A stretch of 64,000 nucleotides of DNA, from positions 90,999 to 154,998 of the forward strand of contig BTVX01000006.1 of the NCBI GenBank assembly GCA_045862995.1, in the 5' to 3' direction. This document shows positions 24,173-31,894 of the stretch, in pieces; position 1 is the first letter of the stretch, and each line of letters opens with the position of its first letter. The position numbers were made by a program, and so were the translations under genes. Below the pieces are notes generated by a model. The model was not told the origin of the DNA. It made no database searches and saw nothing but the letters and a program-made list of their open reading frames with translations. The stretch comes from UBA2387 sp019454665 (GTDB lineage: Bacteria; Armatimonadota; Fimbriimonadia; Fimbriimonadales; Fimbriimonadaceae).

Positions 24173-24445
24173 CTGATCGACAACCTCAGCGAACTGCTCA
24201 CCCTGCTCGCGACGTTCGTCGGTTCCGCCGTGGCTTTGGCCCGCTACAGCCTCAACCAGCACCGCGCCATGGTGGACCGATTCGTGACCTTTCTGGAATC
24301 CAGCCTGCGCCGGCAGGAGGAAACCAATGCCCGGTTCCAGGCTGCATTGGAAGACCTGACGACCAACGTTCGGCGCAGCAGCCAACTGCTGTCCAAGGTC
24401 GCCAAGCGGCTCGACATCCCCGACGACAAGAAGGAGGGCGCATGA
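24173..24445 (+). CDS. small membrane/coiled-coil protein of the capsid module
   Basis: 90 residues. AAGGAG at 24161-24166 with a 6-base spacer points to a CTG start at 24173; the only alternative in frame, a TTG at 24125, lies before the hairpin. Residues ~5-22 are hydrophobic (LLTLLATFVGSAVALARY). The rest is a charged helix with heptad-like spacing to residue ~80. This could be a holin-like or capsid-internal protein, but no family is recognised. Its stop overlaps the connector start (ATGA). Confidence 0.55.
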   Translation: MIDNLSELLTLLATFVGSAVALARYSLNQHRAMVDRFVTFLESSLRRQEETNARFQAALEDLTTNVRRSSQLLSKVAKRLDIPDDKKEGA

Positions 24446-24867
24446 GCCTGACCGTCACGCGTGCCCGCGTCAAGGAGAAGTGCGGCGTCACGGGCACCGA
24501 CCACGACGCCGCCATAGACAACCTGATCGCCGAGTTGGTGCCCGCGATCGAGTGGACGATCGCCCCCGAGCATCTGGCCGACACGGGCAACGTGTTGCTG
24601 CAAGGCACACTGTTGCTCGGAGCGACCGAGATCGTGTGCGGCGAATTCCTCGCCCAGCGTCTGCGGGTGGCGGGGGCGCTCGACGCGACGACCGAGAACG
24701 ACGTGCGCACCGAGCCGTTCGGACGTCGGAACCCATCCGACCCTTACGGCTTGGCCAGGCAAGGATGGGCTCGCCTGAGCCCGTTCCGCAAGACCAATCT
24801 GGACGTCACGGAGTCCTCGGGAGTGCTGGTGGGCGCGATCCCGTCGTCGCCGACCGAGGATTCGTGA
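24442..24867 (+). CDS. head-tail connector (gp6/gp36-like) protein
   Basis: 141 residues with AAGGAGG four bases before the ATG. The N-terminal half is helical with the layout of small connector/adaptor proteins (VKEKCGVTGTDHDAAIDNLIAEL, then LLLGATEIVCGEFLAQRL), which bind below the portal ring in tailed phages. The C-terminal part is loop-rich and includes WARLSPFRK. It is the last gene of the module; nothing resembling tail genes follows, only a convergent zinc-ribbon gene five bases on. Confidence 0.6.
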   Translation: MSLTVTRARVKEKCGVTGTDHDAAIDNLIAELVPAIEWTIAPEHLADTGNVLLQGTLLLGATEIVCGEFLAQRLRVAGALDATTENDVRTEPFGRRNPSDPYGLARQGWARLSPFRKTNLDVTESSGVLVGAIPSSPTEDS

Positions 24868-24871
24868 GGGT

Positions 24872-25234
24872 CTAGTCGAAGATGTCGAAGACCTGTTCCA
24901 AGAACGACTCCTTTCTCCTGGGACGGCGGGGGTCGTAGTCGTCGTCATCGTCCCGGTCGCGGCGGAAACGGTCCCGATCGGGGCGGCTCGGCCCTCGGTC
25001 GGGCTCGACAGGGCGCGTGCGCTCGGCCTGCTGCCCAAAGTAGCCGGGCGGCAGCAGTTCGTCGGCTGGACTGGTCTCGCGGCGATTGGCACGGTTCTCG
25101 GCGCCGGCGCGTTCGAGGATCTTGTCCAACTCGCCTCGGTCGAGCCAGATGCCGCGGCACTGGGGGCAATAGTCTATTTCGATGCCGAGCCGATCGGTCA
25201 TCTGCAAGGTTTGCTGACAGTTCGGGCAGGTCAT
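24872..25234 (-). CDS. TFIIB-type zinc-ribbon protein
   Basis: 120 residues. The first ~42 form a zf-TFIIB ribbon: CPNC (Cys3, Cys6) and CPQC (Cys23, Cys26) followed by RGIWLDRGELDKILE. The rest is a long Arg/Asp-rich, probably disordered linker with a run of Asp, ending in a short hydrophobic helix (FLEQVFDIF). The family is common and uncharacterised. A TACTCT hexamer lies eight bases before the ATG. The convergent neighbour is the phage connector gene. Confidence 0.85.
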   Translation of the reverse strand: MTCPNCQQTLQMTDRLGIEIDYCPQCRGIWLDRGELDKILERAGAENRANRRETSPADELLPPGYFGQQAERTRPVEPDRGPSRPDRDRFRRDRDDDDDYDPRRPRRKESFLEQVFDIFD

Positions 25235-25455
25235 GGTTCGTCAGAGTATTCCTACGCGAAGTCGCGGCAAGGGTTGCTGGATGAATTCATGTTTCGACAT
25301 GGAACCGCACCACCGGTCGCCCGGTCAGACCAGTTGTTCCGACACGCCTCCTGCTCAACGGGCCCCATGCGCAACCCGCACTGGGGCCCGAGCACTGTGC
25401 GGACCGTCTCCTCTTTCCTTCTTCCATCTTCCCGGGCCCGGGGATGCGAGGGCCG

Positions 25456-25461
25456 TATAAT
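25456..25461 (+). promoter_or_regulatory. TATAAT -10 element before the hydroxylase gene
   Basis: Perfect TATAAT with no matching -35. Transcription would start at about 25468, where an ATG opens a 10-codon frame (25468-25500) that overlaps the true GTG start at 25485. No other feature is seen in the 250-base gap 25235-25484. Confidence 0.45.
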
Positions 25462-25484
25462 GGTCGCTATGCTCGAGGTGCAAC

Positions 25485-26417
25485 GTGGCAACCGTGCGTG
25501 ACGAGATTGATCGCTTCAAGGTGGGCCTGACGACCACCCAAGCCCCCTTCATCGAGGAGGCCCGCGAGAAGGGCCAGTTGTACATCCACCAGCCTTACGG
25601 CCTGTACTCCGAAGAGAACCACGAGGCATGGAAGAAGCTCTTCGCCCGCATGCAGCCGCGATGGGAGCGGTACGCCAACCCGTGGTTCCAGCGGGGCATC
25701 GCCAGCTTGTGCCTCGACCCCGACCATGTGCCCAAGCTGGAGGACGTCAACCAGTTCCTCAACCCCCTCACGGGCTTCCGGGCCAAAGCGGTGAGCGGTT
25801 ACGTCGCCGCCTACCTGTTCTTCGATTGCCTGCGGAACCGCGAATTCCCGACCACGATCACCATCCGGCGCGCCGACAAGCTGGACTACCTCCCCGAGCC
25901 AGACATCTTCCACGACATCGCCGGCCACGTGCCGATGCACACCGATCGCGCGTTTGCCGACACGCTGGTCCAGTTCGGCGAATGCGCCCGGACGGCGGCG
26001 CTCATGGTGCGCGACATCCGCGACGAAGAACGACAACTCCACACGTTGGAGAGCATCATCCGCGCCATGGCGCGGTTCTTCTGGTTCACCATCGAATTCG
26101 GCCTGATGAAGGACAAGGAGCGCGGCATGTCGGTGTACGGCAGCGGGCTGCTGAGTTCGTTCGGCGAGATCGCGCACTGCGTGGAATCTCCCGACGTCCA
26201 GCGGTATCCCATCCAACTCGAGTGGGTCATCAACCAGGGCTTCGAGATCGACAAGTACCAGCCGCTCCTGTTCGTGGTGGAGTCGTTCGACCACCTGTTC
26301 TCGCTGGTCAACGATTTGGAGCGGTGGATGAAGGACGGCAAGCTGAACAACGTGGCCCCCGGCGAGCCAGGCGTGAACGCCGAAGACCTGCGCAGTTTCC
26401 TCGACGCGGCGCTCTAG
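25485..26417 (+). CDS. phhA: phenylalanine 4-monooxygenase (aromatic amino acid hydroxylase)
   Basis: The 310-residue non-haem iron enzyme hydroxylates phenylalanine to tyrosine with tetrahydropterin and oxygen. Metal ligands are His143 and His148 in IFHDIAGHVPMH and Glu204 in WFTIEFGL. It lacks the N-terminal ACT domain of animal enzymes, as in bacteria. Tyrosine-versus-phenylalanine preference cannot be read off safely. The GTG start has GAGGTG four bases upstream. Monocistronic, and convergent with pstA. Confidence 0.92.
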   Translation: MATVRDEIDRFKVGLTTTQAPFIEEAREKGQLYIHQPYGLYSEENHEAWKKLFARMQPRWERYANPWFQRGIASLCLDPDHVPKLEDVNQFLNPLTGFRAKAVSGYVAAYLFFDCLRNREFPTTITIRRADKLDYLPEPDIFHDIAGHVPMHTDRAFADTLVQFGECARTAALMVRDIRDEERQLHTLESIIRAMARFFWFTIEFGLMKDKERGMSVYGSGLLSSFGEIAHCVESPDVQRYPIQLEWVINQGFEIDKYQPLLFVVESFDHLFSLVNDLERWMKDGKLNNVAPGEPGVNAEDLRSFLDAAL

Positions 26418-26418
26418 G

Positions 26419-27297
26419 TCAGGCCTTGCGCCGGGCCCGGTCGCGCAGTACGATGGCGATCAAGTTCATGCCAAGCAACACGGCCAGCAACACGATGATC
26501 GCGGCGGCCGCGTTCTCGTGGAACGAGGCTTGCGGACGGCTGGCCCAGTTGAAAATCTGGATCGGCAACGCGGTGAACCCATCGTTGGGACCCGTCGGCG
26601 TGAACGCGACGTAGGTCAACGCGCCGATGGTGATGAGTGGTGCGGTTTCGCCCATGGCGCGCAAGACCGAGAGGATGACACCTGTGAGGATTCCCGGAAG
26701 AGCACACGGCAACGTGATCTTGAGCGTCGTGCGCCAAGGCGTCGTCCCCAGCGCCAGCGACCCCTCGCGATAGGCCCTGGGCACCGCTCGGAGCGCCTCC
26801 TGAGCCGTGATGATGATCATGGGAAGAATGAGCAGCGAGAGCGTCAAGGCGCCGGCGATGACCGTTCGCCCGAGACCCATATAGCGCACAAACACAGCCA
26901 GACCCAGAAGACCGTAGAGAATCGAAGGCACCCCGGCCAGGTTCGCCACGTTGAGTTCGATGAACCGGACGAGCCGGTTCTTGGGGGCGACTTCTTCGAG
27001 ATAGACCGCCGACGCCAACCCGATGGGCACGGCGATGAGAATGGTCAGGCCGATGATCCACAACGTTCCCGCCAAGGCCGCTTTGATGCCGGCTCGCGAG
27101 GCGATGCGCGAGGGGAAGCTTTCGATGAACGACCAGTTCAAGCGGCCGACGCCGTCCTTGGCGACCCCCCAAACCAGAGCGAACAGCAACAGGGCCGAGA
27201 GGATCAATGCCAAGACGCATACCACGCCAAACAGCCTCTCCACCCGCTTGCGGGAGCGGAGGCGCTTGCGTGCCCTGGTCTCGATGGCTTGGTTCAT
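26419..27297 (-). CDS. pstA: phosphate ABC transporter permease PstA
   Basis: The 292-residue inner-membrane permease of the high-affinity phosphate importer has six predicted membrane helices. The EAA-type cytoplasmic loop reads EALRAVPRAYREGSLALGTTPWRT. The ATG overlaps the pstC stop (ATGA). Its stop lies one base from the convergent phhA gene, so the ATPase pstB and phoU, which usually follow, are not here. Confidence 0.93.
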   Translation of the reverse strand: MNQAIETRARKRLRSRKRVERLFGVVCVLALILSALLLFALVWGVAKDGVGRLNWSFIESFPSRIASRAGIKAALAGTLWIIGLTILIAVPIGLASAVYLEEVAPKNRLVRFIELNVANLAGVPSILYGLLGLAVFVRYMGLGRTVIAGALTLSLLILPMIIITAQEALRAVPRAYREGSLALGTTPWRTTLKITLPCALPGILTGVILSVLRAMGETAPLITIGALTYVAFTPTGPNDGFTALPIQIFNWASRPQASFHENAAAAIIVLLAVLLGMNLIAIVLRDRARRKA

Positions 27298-28190
27298 TGG
27301 TCTTTCAGGCTGAAGCGCTGCACGAAGCGACGCGCCAGGATGTTCATGCCCAAGGTGATCAGAAACAGGAGCGCACCCACGGCGAAGATGGTTTGGTAAA
27401 CGATGGTCCCCGCAGGCGTATCGCCCAGCGAAACCTGGACGATGTAGGCCGTCATCGTCTGGATGCTCTCGCCAGGGTTCATGGTGAGCTTGGGCGTCAT
27501 GCCTGCGGCGAGCGTGACGGCCATGGTCTCGCCAACGGCTCGCGAGATGGCCAGCACGAAGGCCGCGCTGATGCCCGAGAGGGCGGCGGGGACGACGATT
27601 CGGGACGTCACCTCGAACTTCGTGGACCCGATCCCGTACCCACCGTAGCGCATCTCCTTGGGCACGGCGGCAAGGGCGTCTTCGCAAAGCGAGGAGACCG
27701 TCGGCAGGATCATGATGCCGACCACGATCGCGCCGGATGCCGCGTTGAACACGCCCACCTCGGGGAAGAAGTGCTGCAGCAGGGGCGTGACCATCGTGAG
27801 GCCGAAGTAACCGTACACGACCGTCGGAACGCCGGCCAAGAGTTCGATGATGGGCTTGAGGATGCGGCGGACGCCCGGCGAGGCGTATTCGCTCAAGTAG
27901 ATCGCCGAGAGAAGGCCGAGGGGAATCGCGATGACCGCCGAACCGACCGCGATCATCGCCGTTCCAGCGACCAAAGGAAGCACGCCGAAGTGCTGCGGCT
28001 TGAACATCGGGGCCCATTCGCGCCCCGTCAAGAACTCGACCAGCGAGACTTCGCGGAAGAACCCGAACGTCTCCACGGCCAGCACCAACACGATGCCGGC
28101 CGTGGTCAGGATCGAAACCAGCGCCGCCAGAAAGCAAACGACGGTGAGCGGCGACTCAGACCATCGGATGCGTTTCAGCGCGGCGACCAT
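27294..28190 (-). CDS. pstC: phosphate ABC transporter permease PstC
   Basis: The 298-residue partner permease of PstA, again with six helices and an EAA-type loop (EDALAAVPKEMRYGGYGIGSTKFEV). AISRAVGETMAV near residue 215 is characteristic of PstC. It begins four bases after pstS and is translationally coupled to pstA. Confidence 0.93.
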   Translation of the reverse strand: MVAALKRIRWSESPLTVVCFLAALVSILTTAGIVLVLAVETFGFFREVSLVEFLTGREWAPMFKPQHFGVLPLVAGTAMIAVGSAVIAIPLGLLSAIYLSEYASPGVRRILKPIIELLAGVPTVVYGYFGLTMVTPLLQHFFPEVGVFNAASGAIVVGIMILPTVSSLCEDALAAVPKEMRYGGYGIGSTKFEVTSRIVVPAALSGISAAFVLAISRAVGETMAVTLAAGMTPKLTMNPGESIQTMTAYIVQVSLGDTPAGTIVYQTIFAVGALLFLITLGMNILARRFVQRFSLKDQ

Positions 28191-28194
28191 GAGA

Positions 28195-29205
28195 CTAGCG
28201 CTTCAGGATTTCGGAGAGCTTGACCCCGACGGTCGGGCCGTCGAAAGCCGTGCCGGTCTTACCCGTCTCGAACCGCTCCAAGGCCAGCTTGTAGTCCTCG
28301 GGGGCGAGCGGGACGTAGCCGACTTCGCTCACGAGAGCCTGGCCCACCTCGCCCAGATAGAACCGGACAAAAGCGATGATCTCCGGGCGCTTGGCCGCTT
28401 CGGCGTTCACATAGATGAACTCGGGGCGGGAGAGCGGCTGGTACGTGCCATTGCCAATCGTCTCGGGGCTGGGCGCGACCGGCTCGGCGTCGCCGTGCTT
28501 GATCGGGACCAGCTTGAGCTTAGCCTTGTTCTCGGAGTAGTACGCGTAACCGAAGTAGCCGAGGGCGTTGACGTCTCCCGAGACGCCCGTCACCAACGAG
28601 TTGTCGTCTTCGCTGGCTTGGTAGTCGGAGCGGCTGGCCTTCTCTTCGCCGACGATGGCCTTGGTGAAGTAGTCGAACGTGCCCGAGTCGGTGCCCGCGC
28701 CGTAAAGCTTCAGGGGCCGATCGGGGAACGTCGGGCGAACCTGGTTCCAGTTGGTGATCTTGCTGCCCGGTTCCCAGATCGCTTTGAGTTCGGCGACGGT
28801 CAGGTAGTCCACCCAGTCGTTGCCCGGATTGACCACGACGGAGAGGCCGTCGAACGCGACGGGCAGTTCGATGAACTCGATGCCGTTCTTCTGGGCGGCG
28901 TCTCGCTCGGCGGGGTCAATGGGTCGGGAAGCGTCGCTGATGTCAATCTCGCCGACGGCGAACTTCTTGAACCCGCCGCCGGTGCCCGAGATGCCGACGG
29001 TCACACGAACACCGGGGTTCTCCTTCATGAACTCTTCGGCGACGGCCTCGGAGATCGGGAACACGGTGCTCGAGCCATCCACGACGACCTTGCCTTCCAG
29101 CCTCCCGGAGCCATCGGCGGCCATGCCGCCGCCCGAGGAACCGCACCCGGCGAGGATCAAAGCGCCGACGGCTGCCGCGGCGACCCATGCGAACTTGTGC
29201 ATCAT
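28195..29205 (-). CDS. pstS: phosphate-binding lipoprotein PstS
   Basis: The 336-residue periplasmic phosphate receptor carries a lipoprotein signal ending LILAGC. Phosphate-loop segments are visible: DGSSTVFP (about 43-50), GTGGGFKKF, SDASRPI and GAGTDSGTFDY. A second ATG at 29202 is equally possible. CACACT lies seven bases before the start and Pho-box-like repeats lie just upstream, so phosphate control is likely. First gene of pstS-pstC-pstA. Confidence 0.95.
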   Translation of the reverse strand: MMHKFAWVAAAAVGALILAGCGSSGGGMAADGSGRLEGKVVVDGSSTVFPISEAVAEEFMKENPGVRVTVGISGTGGGFKKFAVGEIDISDASRPIDPAERDAAQKNGIEFIELPVAFDGLSVVVNPGNDWVDYLTVAELKAIWEPGSKITNWNQVRPTFPDRPLKLYGAGTDSGTFDYFTKAIVGEEKASRSDYQASEDDNSLVTGVSGDVNALGYFGYAYYSENKAKLKLVPIKHGDAEPVAPSPETIGNGTYQPLSRPEFIYVNAEAAKRPEIIAFVRFYLGEVGQALVSEVGYVPLAPEDYKLALERFETGKTGTAFDGPTVGVKLSEILKR

Positions 29206-29212
29206 CGTCGCG

Positions 29213-29244
29213 AGTGTGATGCGGTTCGGTTAAGGGAGTGTTAA
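29213..29244 (-). promoter_or_regulatory. Pho-box-like direct repeat and -10 of pstS
   Basis: TTAACA (29239-29244) and TTAACC (29228-29233) are spaced 11 bases apart and followed by CACACT (29213-29218) seven bases before the ATG. The repeats fall where a -35 would lie. The pattern matches the TTAACA-N5 repeats bound by Bacillus PhoP. Confidence 0.55.
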
Positions 29245-29269
29245 CTGTGGGGCCCGCCTGGGCCTGAGT

Positions 29270-30121
29270 TCAGTGCGCGGCTCCCGCTTCCTCCATGCCG
29301 CCCGTCATCTGGATGACCTCGCGCCCGTCCTCGTCCACCAGCACGCCGCACGGGCCACCGCCCCACGGGTTCGCGGCGAGCCCTTCGACGACCTCGCCAT
29401 CCATGTTGTAGACCGGGAAGTAATAGTGAGCCACCTTGCCTGCGTCGCCCTCGATGTAGTGGCCGACGATGATGCGGCGAAACCGGTTCGTCGAACGGTT
29501 GGGGCCCGAGCCGTGGATCAGCGAGCCGTTGAAGAACAGCACGTCGCCCGTCTTCATGTGGACGGGGACAGGCTCCATTCCGGCGGGAAGGGGCACCTGA
29601 TCCCACGTGAAACTGGCGTCCAGATCCGACTGCCCGGGGCAAAGCAACGGCAGGTCGTGGGAGCCGGGCACGATCTGCAGGCAGCCGTTTTCGTCGTCAA
29701 TGTCCTCGAGGGCCAGCCACGCCGCCATGCACGTGCCTGGCTCGGCGCGCAGATAGCGCTGGTCTTGGTGCAGGGCCTGTCCCTTCGCTCCGGGGGGCTT
29801 GAAGTAGACCATCGTCTGCACGGCGAGCGGCTCGCGATCGTAGAACGCCGCAAGGTGGGCTCGGATGCGCGCGTCCACCATGTATCGCATGGCCACGTCG
29901 TCGCCACGGTGGGGTTGGAGCAATCGCGGATAGCGCTTGAGGGGGTCGGGGTCGTCGGGGTGGACGCCTCCCTCGGCCCAACCGTCGCCGCCCCGTTCGA
30001 CCATTTCGGTGAAGTACTCGCGCAAGGCGACGCACTCCTCTTCAGTGAAAAGACCTGGCTGCAGCAAGTAGCCGTTCTCTCGGTAGAAGGCCACGGATTC
30101 TGGGGCGGGATGGTGGGCCAT
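29270..30121 (-). CDS. phytanoyl-CoA dioxygenase (PhyH) family oxygenase
   Basis: 283 residues of the Fe(II)/2-oxoglutarate PhyH family. The iron triad is His118 and Asp120 in LHQDQRYL and His203 in LIHGSGPNRS, with a later RFRR segment whose Arg would bind 2-oxoglutarate. DDENGCLQIVPGSH is the usual core. Substrates of bacterial members are very diverse and cannot be predicted. GGAG lies upstream of the ATG. The gene stands alone between pstS and the epimerase. Confidence 0.85.
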   Translation of the reverse strand: MAHHPAPESVAFYRENGYLLQPGLFTEEECVALREYFTEMVERGGDGWAEGGVHPDDPDPLKRYPRLLQPHRGDDVAMRYMVDARIRAHLAAFYDREPLAVQTMVYFKPPGAKGQALHQDQRYLRAEPGTCMAAWLALEDIDDENGCLQIVPGSHDLPLLCPGQSDLDASFTWDQVPLPAGMEPVPVHMKTGDVLFFNGSLIHGSGPNRSTNRFRRIIVGHYIEGDAGKVAHYYFPVYNMDGEVVEGLAANPWGGGPCGVLVDEDGREVIQMTGGMEEAGAAH

Positions 30122-30252
30122 CGCGTCTCCAGTTTGCCCGATCTGTGATGGTTCTGTGAATTCCTCGAACGCCCCCGTGCGATTGCGGGGAGTTTGGCCT
30201 CGTTTCCTGCCAATCTATAGGTGGGCCGCTAGCGGCCTTTGGTGAGTGAACC

Positions 30253-31389
30253 GTGTCCAAACCTAGAATCGCCTGCGTCGTCGGGACCCGCCCCGATACC
30301 ATCAAGAACGTCCCCGTCTTCATCGAACTCAGGAAATTCGCCGATCGTTGCGACCCCGTCTTGGTGGCGACGGGCCAGCATCGCGAGATGATGGATCAGG
30401 CGCTGGCCGCTTTCGAGGTGCGTCCAGACATTGACCTCGACATCATGCAGGTCGGGCAGACGCTCGCCGAAGTGACCTCGCGCGCGCTCGACGGGTTGGA
30501 GCGGGTTTTCAAGGAGAACCGTCCCGACTTCGTCATCGCCCAAGGCGATACGGCCACGACGTTCGTCGCCTCGCTCGCCGCGTTCTATCACCGCATTCCG
30601 TTCGGGCACGTCGAGGCCGGCTTGCGCACCCCGACCGTCCAAGACCCGTTCCCGGAGGAGTTCTACCGACGCGCCTCCGCCCTGATCACGCACCAGCACT
30701 ACCCGCCGACCCAATGGGCCAAGCAGAACCTGTTGCGCGAGCACCACGATCCCGAGACGATTTTCGTCACGGGAAACACGGGTATCGACGCCGTGTTGCG
30801 GATCGCCGAGGCGCAGAAGCAGGACTGGCTGACGGGCCACGAGGGTCGCGTTTTCGTGCTCACCACCCACCGGCGCGAGAACTGGGGTGAACCGCAGCGC
30901 CGGATCGCCGAGGCCTGCTTGGCGTTGGTCGAGCGGTATCCCGATTCGGTGCTGGTCGCCGCAATGCACCGCAACCCGATCGTGCGGGAGACCTTGACTT
31001 CGGTGTTGGGCGGCCACCCGCGTATCCAGCTCATCGAGCCGCCGGAGTACCCGCGCTTCGTCAAGCTGATGCAACGCGCCACGCTGATCCTGACCGACTC
31101 GGGCGGCGTGCAGGAAGAGGCCCCGGCGTTCGGCATCCCGGTCCTCGTGTTGCGCGAGACGACCGAGCGCCCCGAGGGCGTCGAATCGGGGAACGCCAAA
31201 TTGGTCGGCACCGACAAGGACCTCATCTATTCGGAGGCGGTTCGCCTGCTCGACGAGCCTGCCGCGTACGCTTCGATGTCGGCGGCGGCTTCGCCCTACG
31301 GCGATGGACTGGCCGCTCCGCGCATCCGTTATCTCGCCCTCAAGAGCCTGGGCGTCGAGAGCCCCGAAGTTCCCATGTGGGAACTCTGA
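30253..31389 (+). CDS. wecB: UDP-N-acetylglucosamine 2-epimerase (non-hydrolysing)
   Basis: 378 residues. Interconverts UDP-GlcNAc and UDP-ManNAc for surface glycans. Signature segments are GTRPDTIK (11-18, Asp and Thr replacing the usual Glu and Ala), GDTATTFV, HVEAGLRT, THRREN and a DSGGVQEEAP nucleotide-binding motif with GVESGN. The GTG start at 30253 has no clear Shine-Dalgarno sequence. It joins rfbAB and manB as envelope sugar-nucleotide genes scattered over the window. A 14-bp palindrome (30224-30237) lies upstream. Confidence 0.88.
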   Translation: MSKPRIACVVGTRPDTIKNVPVFIELRKFADRCDPVLVATGQHREMMDQALAAFEVRPDIDLDIMQVGQTLAEVTSRALDGLERVFKENRPDFVIAQGDTATTFVASLAAFYHRIPFGHVEAGLRTPTVQDPFPEEFYRRASALITHQHYPPTQWAKQNLLREHHDPETIFVTGNTGIDAVLRIAEAQKQDWLTGHEGRVFVLTTHRRENWGEPQRRIAEACLALVERYPDSVLVAAMHRNPIVRETLTSVLGGHPRIQLIEPPEYPRFVKLMQRATLILTDSGGVQEEAPAFGIPVLVLRETTERPEGVESGNAKLVGTDKDLIYSEAVRLLDEPAAYASMSAAASPYGDGLAAPRIRYLALKSLGVESPEVPMWEL

Positions 31390-31494
31390 GCCGTTGCGTC
31401 CATTAGCCCCAGCAAGGGCCGAACGTGCCCGCCGACAAGCCAAGATAGGGATGGAGGATCTCCGCAGAGGGGAGGCGGAGAGTCCACGCCAACA

Positions 31495-31821
31495 ATGAGA
31501 AAACTCGCACTCATCATCGGACTTGTCGGCATGGCGTTTGGCGCGGTGGGCTTCGGCACAATGTCCCCCGTGTTCAACACGACCTACGGCGTGAAGAAGG
31601 GCTCCAACCTGGACAACGCCAAGTGCGGCGTCTGCCACGCCACCGCGAAGGGAGGCAAGCTGAACCCCTATGGCGAGGACCTCGCCGCGGCGATGAAGGC
31701 CGCCAACACCAAGAAGCTCACCAAGGAGATCCTGGTCGCGGTCGAGGGGAAGGATTCGAACAAGAACGGCAAGAAGAATATCGAGGACATCAAGGCCGAC
31801 GTCAACCCAGGCCTGAAGTGA
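31495..31821 (+). CDS. small exported mono-haem cytochrome c-like protein
   Basis: 108 residues: a signal peptide or anchor (residues 1-21), one haem site CGVCH (44-48), then a Lys-rich helical tail with a KDSNKNGKKNIEDIK segment that resembles an EF-hand-like loop. No distal Met ligand can be assigned safely. It precedes the multihaem cytochrome gene by 73 bases, so it may pass electrons to it. GC-rich leader with a possible hairpin. Confidence 0.7.
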   Translation: MRKLALIIGLVGMAFGAVGFGTMSPVFNTTYGVKKGSNLDNAKCGVCHATAKGGKLNPYGEDLAAAMKAANTKKLTKEILVAVEGKDSNKNGKKNIEDIKADVNPGLK

Positions 31822-31894
31822 CGCTCTTGCCCGGCTTCGGATATCCATCGGGAGCCGGGCCCCGACTCTCGCCCGCCGTTCAGGGATTCGAATC

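Noticed and set aside
23155..24867. A 570-codon frame running through the capsid and connector genes
   Set aside because: Its first two-thirds is an Arg/His-rich shadow of the capsid gene. Only the part from 24442 is a real gene.
30224..30237. 14-bp palindrome GGCCGCTAGCGGCC before the epimerase gene
   Set aside because: Too short for a firm terminator, no T-tract and no evidence for an operator.
31453..31483. Imperfect inverted repeat upstream of the small cytochrome gene
   Set aside because: Arms need a bulge and overlap a purine-rich stretch, so it is likely chance.
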